Below, one piece after another: positions 25,431 through 35,499 of a stretch of 64,000 nt of DNA (position 1 is the stretch's first letter; each line of letters begins with the position of its first letter). This stretch comes from Radiobacillus kanasensis (lineage in GTDB: Bacteria > Bacillota > Bacilli > Bacillales > Amphibacillaceae): assembly GCF_021049245.1 (NCBI RefSeq), contig NZ_CP088020.1, forward strand, positions 1,122,001 to 1,186,000, given 5' to 3'. Below the pieces are notes generated by a model that had not been told where the DNA came from, searched no databases, and saw only the letters and a list, made by a program, of their open reading frames with translations. The translations under genes and the position numbers were made by a program.

Positions 25431-27596
25431 GTGAAATGGAAAGAATACATGTCGAGGGTTTCAGGGAAGTGGACATGGCCGATATATGTGTTAGCTAGTA
25501 TTGTCGTATTAGGAATTATCGGATATTTATTTATATTATTTGGCGGAAGGTTTGTTGTTGATGAGGAGGATTTAATTTTAAAAGAAACGACAACCATCGA
25601 AACAGAAGATGGGGTTGTTGTGAAGACGATTTACGATGAAAATCGTTCCTTAGTATCATTTGATAATATTCCGGAGCATGTTTCCAATGCTTTCGTCGCT
25701 ATTGAGGATAGTCGATTTTATGACCATGCAGGGGTCGACTTTAAATCGGTTATGCGTGCATTATCAAGGGATATTTTATCAATGAGTAAAAAAGAAGGGG
25801 CTAGCACCATCACTCAGCAGCTCGCCAAGAACCTTTTTTTGACAAATGACAAGACATGGATGAGAAAAACAAAAGAAGTAATGGCAGCTATTTATTTGGA
25901 CCGAAACTTTACGAAGGAAAAAATTCTCGAATATTACCTTAATGAGATTTACTTTGGACATGGGAATTATGGAATTCAAGAAGCGTCCCGCTACTATTTT
26001 AGTAAGGATGTAAAGGATTTGACAGTGAGCGAAGGTGCATTACTGGCAGGCTTAGTAAAAGCGCCAAATTCCTATTCTCCAATCGATCATCCCGAGAAAG
26101 CATTAGACCGTCGTAACCTCGTATTACAAGAGATGAACCAATTAGGAATGCTAGAAACAGAGCAGATGATTCGGTTGCAAGGTAAGACACTAGAGCTAAA
26201 TGTAAAGCAAGAAAAGACAGAACCTTGGATGGACTCTTATGTTGACCTTGTCTTGCAAGAAGCGACGAATACGTTTGATATATCATTTAACGAGTTAAAA
26301 AGAGGCGGATATCGAATCGTTACCAATCTTGACCTACAGGTACAAAAAAAGGCTTATGAGCAGCTGCAAAAGGATGAGGAGTTTTCTGGATCAGAAGCTG
26401 GCATTGAGGCGGCATTCGTTGCAATGGATCAAGCATCCGGTGGAATAATCGCTGCGATTGGGGGAAGGAATTATAAGCTTGGTGATTTAAATCGCGTGCT
26501 TGTTAAACGGCAGCCAGGTTCGGTGATGAAGCCTTTAGCTGTATATGGACCAGCGATGATGTTAGAGGACTATCAGCCGTACACGCTTATACCAGATGAA
26601 CAAAGAACCTATGGGGAATATACAGCCCATAACTATGATGGACAGTATGAAGGAACTGTTTCCATGTTTGAAGCGATCCAAAAGTCTAAAAACGCACCAG
26701 CAGTGTGGTTGCTCAACGAAATCGGCATTTCCTATGCCAAGGAATATTTGGAAAAAATGAACCTTTCCATTCCAGACCAAGGGTTATCGATTGCGCTTGG
26801 GGGCTTGAAAGAAGGTTTGACCCCGTTACAGTTAGCGGAAAGTTATCGAGCTTTCGTTCATAAAGGAGAAACGGTGAAAGGTTACACCATTGATAAAATA
26901 TATGATCGGAACAAGGAAGTTGTCGCCGAAGCAGGCTATGAAACAGCAAAAGTATTTAGTGAACAAGTAGCCTGGAATATGACGAGAATGCTAGAAGGAG
27001 TTGTGCAAAATGGTACCGGAACAAGTGGGGATTACACTCAAGCATTAGCCGGTAAAACAGGTACGACCCAGCATCCGCAGGCTAAGGGTATGGTCAAGGA
27101 TGCCTGGTTTGTCGGATATACGCCTGAAATAGTGACAGCCATGTGGGTAGGCTATGACCAATCTGATGAAAAGCATTATGTAACGAAGGGGAGCGAAGTA
27201 CCGACGAAGCTAACCAAAGACATTCTAAGAGAGGTTGCTAGTAATAGAGAACTATCTTCCTCGTTTACGAAGCCGGATTCTGTGGAAGAATTACAGGAAC
27301 CGATTACGTTACCAGTTATTGAAGATTTAACGGTAGATTACAAGCTCGGCGGTTTTTCCATCCTGCAAGGAGAGTTAACATGGACGCCAAGCTCAGATGA
27401 TCGTGTTATCTATCATATTTATAAGGTAACAGAAGATGGAGACGAAAAGATTGGGGAAGTAGAAGGACAAGGATCTTATCGAGTAAAACGGGTGAATGTT
27501 TTTGGAGAAACTACGTATTATGTGCAGCCTTATAACCCACTTATCAATGAAATGGGAACTGTATCGAATCATGTCACTTTGTCTTTTAGAAATTAG
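25431..27596 (+). CDS. pbpF: Penicillin-binding protein 1F (class A)
   Basis: A 721-residue bifunctional peptidoglycan synthase. One membrane anchor (about 16-38) is followed by a GT51 glycosyltransferase domain (AIEDSRFYDHAGVD near 90, GASTITQQLAKN) and a transpeptidase domain with SVMK near 364, SKN in QKSKNAPAVW, and KTGTT near 541. A C-terminal fibronectin-like segment ends the protein. The GTG at 25431 is preferred to an ATG at 25356, which would add 25 residues upstream of GAGGG and the TATAAT. As in B. subtilis it precedes hemEHY; there it is expressed in spores and forespores. Confidence 0.95.
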   Translation: MKWKEYMSRVSGKWTWPIYVLASIVVLGIIGYLFILFGGRFVVDEEDLILKETTTIETEDGVVVKTIYDENRSLVSFDNIPEHVSNAFVAIEDSRFYDHAGVDFKSVMRALSRDILSMSKKEGASTITQQLAKNLFLTNDKTWMRKTKEVMAAIYLDRNFTKEKILEYYLNEIYFGHGNYGIQEASRYYFSKDVKDLTVSEGALLAGLVKAPNSYSPIDHPEKALDRRNLVLQEMNQLGMLETEQMIRLQGKTLELNVKQEKTEPWMDSYVDLVLQEATNTFDISFNELKRGGYRIVTNLDLQVQKKAYEQLQKDEEFSGSEAGIEAAFVAMDQASGGIIAAIGGRNYKLGDLNRVLVKRQPGSVMKPLAVYGPAMMLEDYQPYTLIPDEQRTYGEYTAHNYDGQYEGTVSMFEAIQKSKNAPAVWLLNEIGISYAKEYLEKMNLSIPDQGLSIALGGLKEGLTPLQLAESYRAFVHKGETVKGYTIDKIYDRNKEVVAEAGYETAKVFSEQVAWNMTRMLEGVVQNGTGTSGDYTQALAGKTGTTQHPQAKGMVKDAWFVGYTPEIVTAMWVGYDQSDEKHYVTKGSEVPTKLTKDILREVASNRELSSSFTKPDSVEELQEPITLPVIEDLTVDYKLGGFSILQGELTWTPSSDDRVIYHIYKVTEDGDEKIGEVEGQGSYRVKRVNVFGETTYYVQPYNPLINEMGTVSNHVTLSFRN

Positions 27597-27693
27597 GTAC
27601 AAATTCGTGACATTTGGTATCAATTGCTATACAGAATGGGAATAAATAGTTATAGTGGTTAATGGAATGGACTAGAAATGAAGGGTGAAAATC

Positions 27694-28722
27694 ATGTCGA
27701 GACAAATAAACGACACTATCTTGAAGGCGTTTCGTGGGGAAGCGACCCATCATGTACCAGCATGGTATATGAGACAAGCGGGAAGATCTCAAAAGGAATA
27801 CAGAAAATTAAAAGAAAAATACTCCTTATTTGAGATAACCCATCAACCAGAACTATGTGCTTACGTCACTCGATTACCGGTCGAGCATTACGGAGTAGAT
27901 GCTGCAATTCTATATAAAGATATTATGACCCCTCTACCAGCGATTGGAGTAGACGTAGAGATTAAAAAGGGAATCGGTCCCGTAATCGATAAACCGATTC
28001 GTTCCCTACAAGATGTTGAGAGATTAGGCGAAATTGACCCGGAGTCAGATGTTCCTTACGTATTGGAGACCATTCGTCTTCTAACAGAGGAACAGTTGGA
28101 TGTCCCGTTGATTTCGTTTAGTGGCGCGCCGTTTACAATCGCAAGCTACATGATTGAAGGTGGGCCTTCTAAAAATTATCATAAGACAAAAGCAATGATG
28201 TACAGTGATCCAAAAGCATGGTTCCTACTTATGGACAAATTAGGGGACATGGTGATCACGTATGTTAAATCACAAATTAAAGCAGGTGCTCGTGCCATCC
28301 AAATTTTTGATTCTTGGGTAGGTACGTTAAATGTTGCTGACTATCGTACGTATGTTAAACCGGTTATGCATCGAATTTTTTCGGAGTTAAAAGAAGAAGG
28401 AGTTCCATTGATCTTGTTCGGCGTGGGAGCCCGTCATTTGATTCTGGAATGGAACGATCTACCGGTTGATGTACTAGGATTAGATTGGCGTATGTCGGTT
28501 ACAGAAGCTCGCAACCTTGGGATTACGAAAACTTTGCAAGGTAACTTGGATCCAGCTATTTTACTTTCCGACTGGGCTACCATAGAAAGCAGAGCACAGG
28601 CCATCCTGGAGGAAGGTACAGAGAAACCTGGATTTGTATTTAATCTTGGACATGGGATCACCCCGGATATTAAACCAGCAACATTAAAAAAATTAACAGA
28701 ATTCATTCACGCCTATAAATAG
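27694..28722 (+). CDS. hemE: Uroporphyrinogen decarboxylase HemE
   Basis: A 342-residue cytosolic enzyme that decarboxylates uroporphyrinogen III to coproporphyrinogen III. The N-terminal signature is [16 protein letters not shown], with catalytic Asp in [12 protein letters not shown] and the second signature [19 protein letters not shown] 27694 follows AAGGGTG; the in-frame GTG at 27685 is part of that site. It is first of hemEHY, 42 nt before hemH. Confidence 0.97.
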   Translation: MSRQINDTILKAFRGEATHHVPAWYMRQAGRSQKEYRKLKEKYSLFEITHQPELCAYVTRLPVEHYGVDAAILYKDIMTPLPAIGVDVEIKKGIGPVIDKPIRSLQDVERLGEIDPESDVPYVLETIRLLTEEQLDVPLISFSGAPFTIASYMIEGGPSKNYHKTKAMMYSDPKAWFLLMDKLGDMVITYVKSQIKAGARAIQIFDSWVGTLNVADYRTYVKPVMHRIFSELKEEGVPLILFGVGARHLILEWNDLPVDVLGLDWRMSVTEARNLGITKTLQGNLDPAILLSDWATIESRAQAILEEGTEKPGFVFNLGHGITPDIKPATLKKLTEFIHAYK

Positions 28723-28764
28723 AAAGTTAGAATGAAAAAACAACACATGTAAGAGGTGGAAATC

Positions 28765-29709
28765 TTGACTAAGAGAAAAGTAGGATTACTCGTAATGGCA
28801 TACGGTACTCCTTATAAAGAAGAAGATATCGAGCGTTATTACACCGATATTCGTCATGGACACAAGCCAACTCCCGAAATGCTTGCAGATTTAACAGAGC
28901 GTTACCAAGCAATCGGTGGGATTTCGCCGTTGGCTAAAATTACGCAAGAGCAAATGGAAGCATTGGAAGCTAGATTAAACGAAAGACAAGATGAAGTAGA
29001 ATTCGTTTCATACTTAGGTTTGAAGCATATCGAGCCATTTATTGAAGATGCGGTGAAACAAATGGCCGGCGACGGGATTGAGGAAGCGGTATCCATCGTG
29101 TTAGCCCCTCATTATTCTACATTCAGCGTGAAGTCCTACAATGGAAGAGCACAAAAAGAAGCGGACAAGTACGGCGTAACAACGATCACATCTGTGGAAA
29201 GCTGGTTTGATGCTCCTGGCTTTATCAAGTATTGGGCTGATGAAATTTCTGCTATCTTTAATGGGATGGAAGATGCAGAACGTGAAAAAGCAGTTTTAGT
29301 CGTATCTGCTCATAGCTTACCGGAAAAGATTTTACAAAACGGCGATCCGTACCCAGATCAATTAAAAAGAACGGCAGAATTGATTTCCGAAGCAACGGGT
29401 GTTACGAGCTATGCACTTGGCTGGCAAAGTGAAGGAAACACACCAGATCCTTGGCTAGGACCAGATGTGCAAGATTTGACGAGAGATTTGTATGAGCAAA
29501 AAGGTTACCGCTCTTTTGTTTACGCTCCTGTTGGCTTTGTAGCAGATCACTTAGAAGTTCTTTACGATAATGATTATGAATGTAAAGTCGTATGTGACGA
29601 GTTAGGTGCGAACTATTATCGCCCAGAAATGCCAAACGTTGCACCACCATTCATCGATACACTAGCAGATGTTGTTTTATCTAAATATAAAAGCTCTGAT
29701 CTATCATGA
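28765..29709 (+). CDS. hemH: Coproporphyrin ferrochelatase HemH/CpfC
   Basis: A 314-residue enzyme that inserts Fe(II) into coproporphyrin III in the Gram-positive heme route. Motifs are [32 protein letters not shown] with the metal-site His, and [17 protein letters not shown] with the conserved Glu. The start is TTG at 28765, behind AGAGGTGG; the GTG at 28756 is inside that site. It overlaps hemY by 4 nt (ATGA). Confidence 0.96.
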   Translation: MTKRKVGLLVMAYGTPYKEEDIERYYTDIRHGHKPTPEMLADLTERYQAIGGISPLAKITQEQMEALEARLNERQDEVEFVSYLGLKHIEPFIEDAVKQMAGDGIEEAVSIVLAPHYSTFSVKSYNGRAQKEADKYGVTTITSVESWFDAPGFIKYWADEISAIFNGMEDAEREKAVLVVSAHSLPEKILQNGDPYPDQLKRTAELISEATGVTSYALGWQSEGNTPDPWLGPDVQDLTRDLYEQKGYRSFVYAPVGFVADHLEVLYDNDYECKVVCDELGANYYRPEMPNVAPPFIDTLADVVLSKYKSSDLS

Positions 29710-31115
29710 GTCATAAGAAACAAATTGTAGTAATAGGTGGCGGTATCACAGGACTTACCGCCGCCTATTATTTGCAAAAAGAGATAGATACAAACCAGCT
29801 TCCATATGAAGTAAAACTTATCGAGGCTAGTGATCGATTAGGTGGAAAAATTAAATCCCTTAAGCGGGATGGGTTCACCATTGAAAGAGGACCAGATTCT
29901 TTCTTAATTCGAAAAAAGTCTGCGGCTGAATTAGCAAAGGATGTCGGTTTGGAAGACAAGCTAATCAAAAATGGAACTGGCCAATCCTATATCTTAGTAA
30001 ACGACCACCTTCACAAGATGCCGTCCGGATCCTTTATGGGAGTTCCAACTCAAGTGAAGCCATTTTTAAGTTCGTCGTTATTTTCCTGGAGAGGGAAGAT
30101 CAGAGCTGGATTGGACTTTGTGTTACCAAAAGGAAAAGAACAGTCAGATCAATCGCTAGGTTTATTTTTCCGTCGTCGTTTAGGTGATGAGATTGTGGAA
30201 AATGTGATTGAGCCACTGCTGTCTGGTATCTATGCTGGAGATATTGACGACCTAAGCTTAATGTCTACCTTCCCTAATTTTTACGAATTAGAGCAGGAGC
30301 ATCAAAGCTTGGTAAAAGGGCTTCAGAAGACGACGCCTAAGCCACAAAAACCGCAGCCAAATGCGAAAAAGCCCAGTATGTTTTATTCGCTAGAAAATGG
30401 ATTGGAGTCCTTGATTCATGCGATTGAATCAAAACTTCCTGAAGGAACGGTATTGAAAAGTACCCAAGTGGACGAGGTAAATCTCCATGATTCACAGTAC
30501 GCCTTAGTCTTGAAAAATCAAAAGACAATACAGGCAGATGCTGTCGTGATGGCGACACCGTACTTTGCTACGGCTAAGATGCTAGGCTCTTATCCGTTTG
30601 TGGAACCATTGAACCAAATGAAAGCAACCTCTGTCGCCAATGTGGCTCTCGCATTTGATGCATCTGCGATTGAAAAGGACATAGACGGTACTGGTTTTGT
30701 CGTTTCCCGAAATAGTAGTTATCGAATTACGGCTTGTACGTGGGTACACAAAAAATGGCCAAATTCGACACCAAAAGGGAAAGTATTACTTCGTTGCTTC
30801 GTTGGAAAACCAGATGATCAGGAAGTGGTAGATTTATTGGATGAAGAAATTATAGATATTGCTTTGAAGGATTTAAAGCGGATTATGAATATAACTGCAG
30901 AGCCTAATTTCTCTGTGGTAACACGTTGGAAGCAAGCTATGCCGCAATATTCTGTTGGACATAAACTACGTTTGGAATCTGTTCGAGAAGGTATAAAGCG
31001 GGAACTTCCCGGCCTATTCCTTGCAGGAAGCTCGTACGACGGGATCGGAATCCCAGATTGTATAGATCAGGGGAAAGTTGCTGTCGAACAAGTGTTAGCA
31101 TTTTTAAAAGAATAG
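29706..31115 (+). CDS. hemY: Coproporphyrinogen III oxidase HemY/CgoX
   Basis: A 469-residue flavoprotein. The N-terminal FAD motif is [18 protein letters not shown] and the C-terminal FAD-binding end is [27 protein letters not shown]. In Firmicutes it oxidises coproporphyrinogen to coproporphyrin, before HemH acts and before a HemQ-type step. It overlaps hemH by 4 nt, giving a compact hemEHY operon. Confidence 0.96.
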   Translation: MSHKKQIVVIGGGITGLTAAYYLQKEIDTNQLPYEVKLIEASDRLGGKIKSLKRDGFTIERGPDSFLIRKKSAAELAKDVGLEDKLIKNGTGQSYILVNDHLHKMPSGSFMGVPTQVKPFLSSSLFSWRGKIRAGLDFVLPKGKEQSDQSLGLFFRRRLGDEIVENVIEPLLSGIYAGDIDDLSLMSTFPNFYELEQEHQSLVKGLQKTTPKPQKPQPNAKKPSMFYSLENGLESLIHAIESKLPEGTVLKSTQVDEVNLHDSQYALVLKNQKTIQADAVVMATPYFATAKMLGSYPFVEPLNQMKATSVANVALAFDASAIEKDIDGTGFVVSRNSSYRITACTWVHKKWPNSTPKGKVLLRCFVGKPDDQEVVDLLDEEIIDIALKDLKRIMNITAEPNFSVVTRWKQAMPQYSVGHKLRLESVREGIKRELPGLFLAGSSYDGIGIPDCIDQGKVAVEQVLAFLKE

Positions 31116-31128
31116 ATTAGAATATATA

Positions 31129-31159
31129 GGGGTGCAATTTAATGGGGAATTGCTACCTC
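31129..31159 (+). terminator. Probable terminator of hemEHY
   Basis: GGGGTGCAATT pairs with AATTGC-T-ACCTC (one bulge, one G-T) and is followed by TATTTTCTATTTTTA. It lies 14 nt after hemY and abuts the stop codon of the tiny minus-strand ORF. Confidence 0.6.
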
Positions 31160-31254
31160 TATTTTCTATTTTTAATACTGTGGAAAATGACAAAGAGAAA
31201 CAAAATGAAAAAAACCAATCCGATGTTTAGTAATAAGTCAATGATCTCCTCCAT
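31159..31254 (-). CDS. Tiny single-helix membrane protein (31 aa)
   Basis: An ORF starting at ATG 31254 behind GGGAGGG. It encodes MEEIIDLLLNIGLVFFILFL and a basic end (HSIKNRK), the layout of a single-pass peptide. It lies 13 nt after a similar 34-codon ORF on the same strand. Below normal gene-finder limits. Ribosome site and composition support it, but no homolog is recalled. Confidence 0.45.
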   Translation of the reverse strand: MEEIIDLLLNIGLVFFILFLFVIFHSIKNRK

Positions 31255-31267
31255 GGTATCCCTCCCG

Positions 31268-31372
31268 CTATCTCATTCTATCGTCTTCCTCGCTTTTAAA
31301 ATAAGAACCCGATGCTGCTAAATAACCAATAAGAGACAACACGACTACAACGATAGTTAACCAAACTGGCAA
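31268..31372 (-). CDS. Tiny single-helix membrane protein (34 aa)
   Basis: TTG-initiated ORF with a strong GAGGAGGGG site 5 nt ahead. The peptide has a hydrophobic stretch (LPVWLTIVVVVLSLIGYLAA) and a charged tail (FKSEEDDRMR). It is the first of two tiny membrane ORFs and could be a small-subunit or regulatory peptide. Unknown family. Confidence 0.45.
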   Translation of the reverse strand: MPVWLTIVVVVLSLIGYLAASGSYFKSEEDDRMR

Positions 31373-31496
31373 GGCAGCCCCTCCTCATTTATGTTTATAC
31401 CCATACTAACATAATATTCCAACTTTTTGGTAGGACTTCTAATGGTTCAGAAGGGGGACCAAAAACGTTCACTCAATATCTGTACTATAATAGATG

Positions 31497-31526
31497 AAAA
31501 AAAGCAGCTTATAGATAAGCTGCTTC
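31497..31526 (-). terminator. Terminator of yhfH
   Basis: AAGCAGCTTA and TAAGCTGCTT form a perfect 10-bp stem with a 4-nt loop. On the minus strand a seven-base T-run overlaps its end. Confidence 0.92.
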
Positions 31527-31540
31527 GGGTACAATGATTA

Positions 31541-31669
31541 TTATATAGCGGGATGATCACAGTCGTCACATAAATTCCCGTAGCAATCAGCTTTCTCTAA
31601 TATGCTGTTGCCACACTTTGAGCATTTCTTTTTAGGCAGATTACGAAAAAACTCAACGATGCTAATCAA
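31541..31669 (-). CDS. yhfH: Zinc-ribbon microprotein YhfH
   Basis: A 42-residue protein starting with TTG at 31669 behind AGGAGGGG. It has the family opening ISIVEFFRNLPKKKC and two Cys pairs (CSKCGN and CDDC, plus C29 in DCYGNLC), fitting a single zinc ribbon. B. subtilis YhfH has the same layout and also lies divergent from yhfI. Function unknown. A perfect terminator follows the stop. Confidence 0.8.
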   Translation of the reverse strand: MISIVEFFRNLPKKKCSKCGNSILEKADCYGNLCDDCDHPAI

Positions 31670-31765
31670 GTGAACCCCTCCTGTTTTGTAGTAATTCCAT
31701 TGTATTATAACAGTTCGGAAAATACAACAGTTTGTTTTATAACAATTAAAAATGAGGTGAATGTC

Positions 31766-32497
31766 ATGAAGTTAACAGTAATTGGATTTTGGGGAGCTTA
31801 TCCAGAGGCGGGAGGAGCCACGTCTTCCTATTTATTAGAAAAGGAAGGCTTTTCCTTGCTGATTGATTGTGGAAGCGGAGCATTATCTAGGCTACAAGCT
31901 TTTAAACCTGTCAAAGATCTAGATGCAGTGTTGTTATCCCATTATCATCAAGATCATATCGCAGACATTGGAGTGCTACAGTACGCATGGCTCGTTCAAA
32001 ATGCCATACATGGAACCAAGGATGTGTTACCGATTTATGGACATCAAGACGATCCAGAAGGGTTTGATAAACTGAATCATGATTATACGAAAGCCATTGC
32101 TTATAATCCTAAAAAAGCATTAGAAGTTGGCCCGTTTACGATTACATTCATACCCACCAAGCATCCTGTCCCGTGTTATGCGATGCGAATTACAGATGGT
32201 GAGAAGGTCATCGTGTACACAGCAGATTCCTCCTATAAACAAGAATTTATTGATTTCGTACAATCAGCCGACTTGTTAATCACGGACTGTAACTTTTATG
32301 AGGACCAAGATGGATCGAAAGCGGGTCATATGACGAGCAAAGAAGGAGCGGAAATTGCCAACCAAGCTAGTGTCAATGCATTACTTCTTAGTCACTTGCC
32401 ACATCATGGAACGCATGACCAGTTAAGTTCCGAAGCAAGGAAATATTTTAGTGGGAGCATCGAGCTCGCTTACGAAGGATACACGTTTAAAACCTAA
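31766..32497 (+). CDS. yhfI: Metallo-beta-lactamase-fold hydrolase YhfI
   Basis: A 243-residue MBL-fold protein with LLIDCGSGALSRL, the metal motif LSHYHQDHIAD, GHMTSKEGAEIA and the final His in LLSHLPHHGTHDQL. It resembles RNase Z-type phosphodiesterases, but the substrate is not known. The ATG at 31766 follows GAGGTGAATG; the longer in-frame ORF overlaps yhfH and is rejected. It precedes lplJ as in B. subtilis. Confidence 0.88.
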   Translation: MKLTVIGFWGAYPEAGGATSSYLLEKEGFSLLIDCGSGALSRLQAFKPVKDLDAVLLSHYHQDHIADIGVLQYAWLVQNAIHGTKDVLPIYGHQDDPEGFDKLNHDYTKAIAYNPKKALEVGPFTITFIPTKHPVPCYAMRITDGEKVIVYTADSSYKQEFIDFVQSADLLITDCNFYEDQDGSKAGHMTSKEGAEIANQASVNALLLSHLPHHGTHDQLSSEARKYFSGSIELAYEGYTFKT

Positions 32498-32509
32498 CAT
32501 GCAAGAAAA

Positions 32510-32538
32510 TTGTCGATAGGACAGGTTTGTTTTACAAT
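32510..32538 (+). promoter_or_regulatory. Candidate SigA promoter of lplJ
   Basis: TTGTCG and TACAAT are separated by exactly 17 nt, 34 nt upstream of the GTG start. Confidence 0.6.
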
Positions 32539-32572
32539 AGAGAAGGAATAAAATGTTAAAGGAGGATTTCTC

Positions 32573-33568
32573 GTGAAATTTATTGATAACAAAGGGATTA
32601 ATGACCCTCATATTAACTTAGCAATTGAAGAATATGTCTTAAAGAATTTTGGCGCCGATGATACATATTTACTTTTCTACATTAATGAGCCTTCTATTAT
32701 TATTGGGAAAAACCAAAACACCACGGAAGAAATTAACACAAAATATGTAGATGATAACGGTATTCACGTGGTTCGTCGTTTATCAGGTGGTGGAGCGGTT
32801 TATCATGACCTTGGGAACTTAAACTTTAGCTTTATTACAAAAGATGATGGTGATAGCTTCCATAATTTTGCTAAGTTTACAGAACCAGTTGTAGAAGCGT
32901 TGAACAAGCTTGGGGTACCAGCTGAACTGCAAGGGCGAAATGACCTAGTAGCAAATGGAAGAAAGATTTCCGGAAATGCTCAATTCTCTACGCGTGGACG
33001 TATGTTTAGCCATGGGACATTGATGTATGATTCCGAGATTGAACATGTTGTTTCCGCCTTAAATGTACGGAAAGAAAAAATCGAGTCCAAAGGAATTAAA
33101 TCGATTCGCAGTCGTGTTGCGAATATCTCCGAATTTATGGAAGAAAAAGTATCGATGGATGAATTCAAGAATATTATTTTGCGTAGTATCTTCGATGTAG
33201 AAAGTGTAGAAGATGTACCAACTTATGAGTTAACAGATGAAGATTGGGATAACATTAAGAAACTATCGGAAGAGCGTTATCAAAAGTGGGATTGGAATTA
33301 TGGGAAATCCCCTGCCTCCAACATCCAGCAATCTCATAAGTTCCCGGCTGGTCTCGTCGATATTCGCTTAGATGTGAAAAAAGGAATTATTGAAAACGCA
33401 AAAATTTACGGAGACTTCTTCGGAGTAGGAGAAGTAAAAGACATTGAAGAACGACTCATCGGGATTCGTTACGAGCGGAAACAAATCGAAGAAGCGTTGA
33501 CAGATGTCGATATGAAGCACTATTTTGGGAATATTTCTAAAGAAGAGTTCATTGATTTAATGTACTAA
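32573..33568 (+). CDS. lplJ: Lipoate-protein ligase LplJ
   Basis: A 331-residue ATP-dependent ligase that attaches scavenged lipoate to E2 and GcvH domains. VVRRLSGGGAVYHDLGNLNFSF carries the lipoate-binding loop, and GRNDLVANGRKISGNAQ contains the catalytic Lys. A C-terminal LplA accessory domain is present. The length equals B. subtilis LplJ. The start is GTG at 32573, after GGAGGATTTCTC. Confidence 0.96.
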   Translation: MKFIDNKGINDPHINLAIEEYVLKNFGADDTYLLFYINEPSIIIGKNQNTTEEINTKYVDDNGIHVVRRLSGGGAVYHDLGNLNFSFITKDDGDSFHNFAKFTEPVVEALNKLGVPAELQGRNDLVANGRKISGNAQFSTRGRMFSHGTLMYDSEIEHVVSALNVRKEKIESKGIKSIRSRVANISEFMEEKVSMDEFKNIILRSIFDVESVEDVPTYELTDEDWDNIKKLSEERYQKWDWNYGKSPASNIQQSHKFPAGLVDIRLDVKKGIIENAKIYGDFFGVGEVKDIEERLIGIRYERKQIEEALTDVDMKHYFGNISKEEFIDLMY

Positions 33569-33577
33569 GAATAGAAT

Positions 33578-33612
33578 GCCTCTAGCTTGAACCAGGCAGA
33601 GGCTTTTCTTTT
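33578..33612 (+). terminator. Terminator of lplJ
   Basis: GCCTCT and AGAGGC pair across a 14-nt loop and are followed by TTTTCTTTT. Confidence 0.65.
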
Positions 33613-33631
33613 CAGAAAAGGTGTGGTTTTC

Positions 33632-34231
33632 GTGCAACGTCTCATTACTGGATCACTCATTATATCACAGGTTGTCTTCATCCTTGTGTTTCCTTTTCTG
33701 AAAGACTTAACCTCCTACCTACACCCAATTGTACTCTTGGTTACTTGGTTTTGTTGGACGGCAGCTATCCTCTTTCTAGTCCTTTGGGTAAAAGGAGTGT
33801 CGCTTTACATACCACAAAAATTATTGCTCATCGCATTTTCTTTGTACAGTTTGGGTCTCATTCTTCTTTTGTTTTTCCGTCCTTCTGGCCCAGCAGGCTC
33901 TGCAGTAAATCTCAACCCCTTTCAAACAATCCAGTTTTATCTAAGTGGGCGTGTCCCTTTTCTGATTGCGTTTTATAACTTAGCTGCAAATATCGGGCTA
34001 TTTATTCCGATAGGTGTGTTTTGGAAAGCGTGCTTTTCTAAGAGAGCTAAGAGTCCATTTAGAAGTTTTCTGTTTCCTTTAATCCTGATAGTTTGTATAG
34101 AAGGGATTCAATTTGTAACAAATACAGGGGCTTTAGATATAGACGACTTAATTCTGAATATACTAGGTGTGTACATAGGCTATGGAATCACGCCATTATG
34201 TAAAAGAATCATTCGCACGCATCGAAGGTAG
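33632..34231 (+). CDS. VanZ-family membrane protein
   Basis: A 199-residue protein with about five helices. The VanZ signature NLNPFQTIQFYLSGR ... YNLAANIGLFIPIGVFW ... CIEGIQFVTNTGALDIDDLILNILGVYIGYG is clear. VanZ-like proteins are linked to glycopeptide tolerance in some bacteria; the role here is unknown. GTG 33632 follows AAAAGGTGTGG; upstream in-frame codons lie inside the lplJ terminator. It ends 10 nt before the M48 gene. Confidence 0.87.
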   Translation: MQRLITGSLIISQVVFILVFPFLKDLTSYLHPIVLLVTWFCWTAAILFLVLWVKGVSLYIPQKLLLIAFSLYSLGLILLLFFRPSGPAGSAVNLNPFQTIQFYLSGRVPFLIAFYNLAANIGLFIPIGVFWKACFSKRAKSPFRSFLFPLILIVCIEGIQFVTNTGALDIDDLILNILGVYIGYGITPLCKRIIRTHRR

Positions 34232-34241
34232 GAGGGGAAGA

Positions 34242-35417
34242 ATGAAGAAATTACTCATTGGATATGGACTCTTTGTTGCCCTAATATGGAGCTACTTTTT
34301 ATTTGCGTATCCACTTGATAGCTTTGGGAAGAGCAATTTTGCAAGTCTCAGTCATGCGATGTTTTTCACAACTGTTCCGTTGGATTGGTTCCTACTATTA
34401 GGGATTATTCGTTACCAAAGTAGTCAGAGTCGATACAGTCTAACCACGAATGATGGGTCATTCTCATTTATGATATGGTTTTGTATTAAGCTGTTTGGTT
34501 TATACCTCATTATTAAGCTTCCTTTTGATTTCATTTGGTATGAAATTTGTAAGGCCTATGGAATTAGTCAACAGCCTTATGCTGATTGGTTCTTTGATTT
34601 CGGCTTAAGTTATATCCTGTTTTGTCTAGGGCTTCTTTTTATAATTATCTTGACGAGATATTTGATGAAAAAGTTTAAGAAAGCATGGTGGTTTGCTTTA
34701 TGGCTACTGACAATTCCGATTGCATTGTTTCTCGTTTATATCCAACCGATATGGATTGATCCATTATATAATGACTTTCAACCAATGGAGGATGGGGAGT
34801 TAAAACAGGAAATTTTAAAGCTAACAGAGGATGCAGGAATTGAAGATGTCACGCTTCTCCAGGTCAACAAAAGTACGGAAACAACAACATTTAATGCTTA
34901 TGTGAACGGCATTTTTGGCAATGCCCAGATCGTCGTTTGGGATACGACGATACAAGGAATGGAAAAGGATGAGATATTATTTATTCTTGCGCATGAAATA
35001 GGGCATTATGTGAAGCATCATGTCCTGCTTGGTGTTTCTGGTTACTTGCTTATGAGCTTTGTAGTCTTGTGGCTTCTTGCGGTCATTTTCCGTAAATGGT
35101 GGGGAATGAGGGAGAGTAGTGAACCTACGAACGTTCGAGCCATTCCATATTTATTATTGATTGCTTCCTTGTTGTTGTTTTTATTTCAGCCTATCTCGAT
35201 GTGGGTATCAAGGGAAATCGAAACATCTGCTGATCAATATGCGATGGATCACACGGAAGAATTACAACCAGCAGCAGATAGCTTCCAGAGACTTGCGATC
35301 CAGTCCCAAAGTGACATTTCTCCTGCCTGGTGGATTAAATGGCTTCGTTTCAGTCATCCTACGATTCAGGAACGGATTGAAATGGTAGAAAACGAAATGA
35401 AGTCCCGAGACAACTAA
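34242..35417 (+). CDS. M48-family membrane metalloprotease (YhfN-like)
   Basis: A 391-residue Ste24/CAAX-prenyl-protease-like enzyme. It has N-terminal helices, the zinc motif HEIGH near residue 251 (LAHEIGHYVKHH), a third ligand Glu in SREIETSADQYAMDHT and helices in between. It probably degrades damaged membrane or lipoprotein substrates. The ATG at 34242 follows GGAGGGGAAG; an earlier in-frame ATG at 34182 lies inside the VanZ gene. B. subtilis YhfN is the likely ortholog. Confidence 0.9.
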   Translation: MKKLLIGYGLFVALIWSYFLFAYPLDSFGKSNFASLSHAMFFTTVPLDWFLLLGIIRYQSSQSRYSLTTNDGSFSFMIWFCIKLFGLYLIIKLPFDFIWYEICKAYGISQQPYADWFFDFGLSYILFCLGLLFIIILTRYLMKKFKKAWWFALWLLTIPIALFLVYIQPIWIDPLYNDFQPMEDGELKQEILKLTEDAGIEDVTLLQVNKSTETTTFNAYVNGIFGNAQIVVWDTTIQGMEKDEILFILAHEIGHYVKHHVLLGVSGYLLMSFVVLWLLAVIFRKWWGMRESSEPTNVRAIPYLLLIASLLLFLFQPISMWVSREIETSADQYAMDHTEELQPAADSFQRLAIQSQSDISPAWWIKWLRFSHPTIQERIEMVENEMKSRDN

Positions 35418-35445
35418 CCTCGAGCATTTGCCTCGGGGTTTTTTT
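35418..35445 (+). terminator. Terminator of M48 gene
   Basis: CCTCGAG and CTCGGGG pair (one T-G) around a 7-nt loop and are followed by seven T, directly after the stop codon. Confidence 0.88.
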
Positions 35446-35499
35446 CATGGTTAAAAATGCTCCAAATTGTTCAGAATAGAAAGAAAAGGAGGTCATGTA

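Noticed and set aside
33587-33631. Upstream in-frame extension of the VanZ gene (start at 33587)
   Set aside because: The added codons lie in the lplJ terminator; GTG 33632 has a ribosome site.
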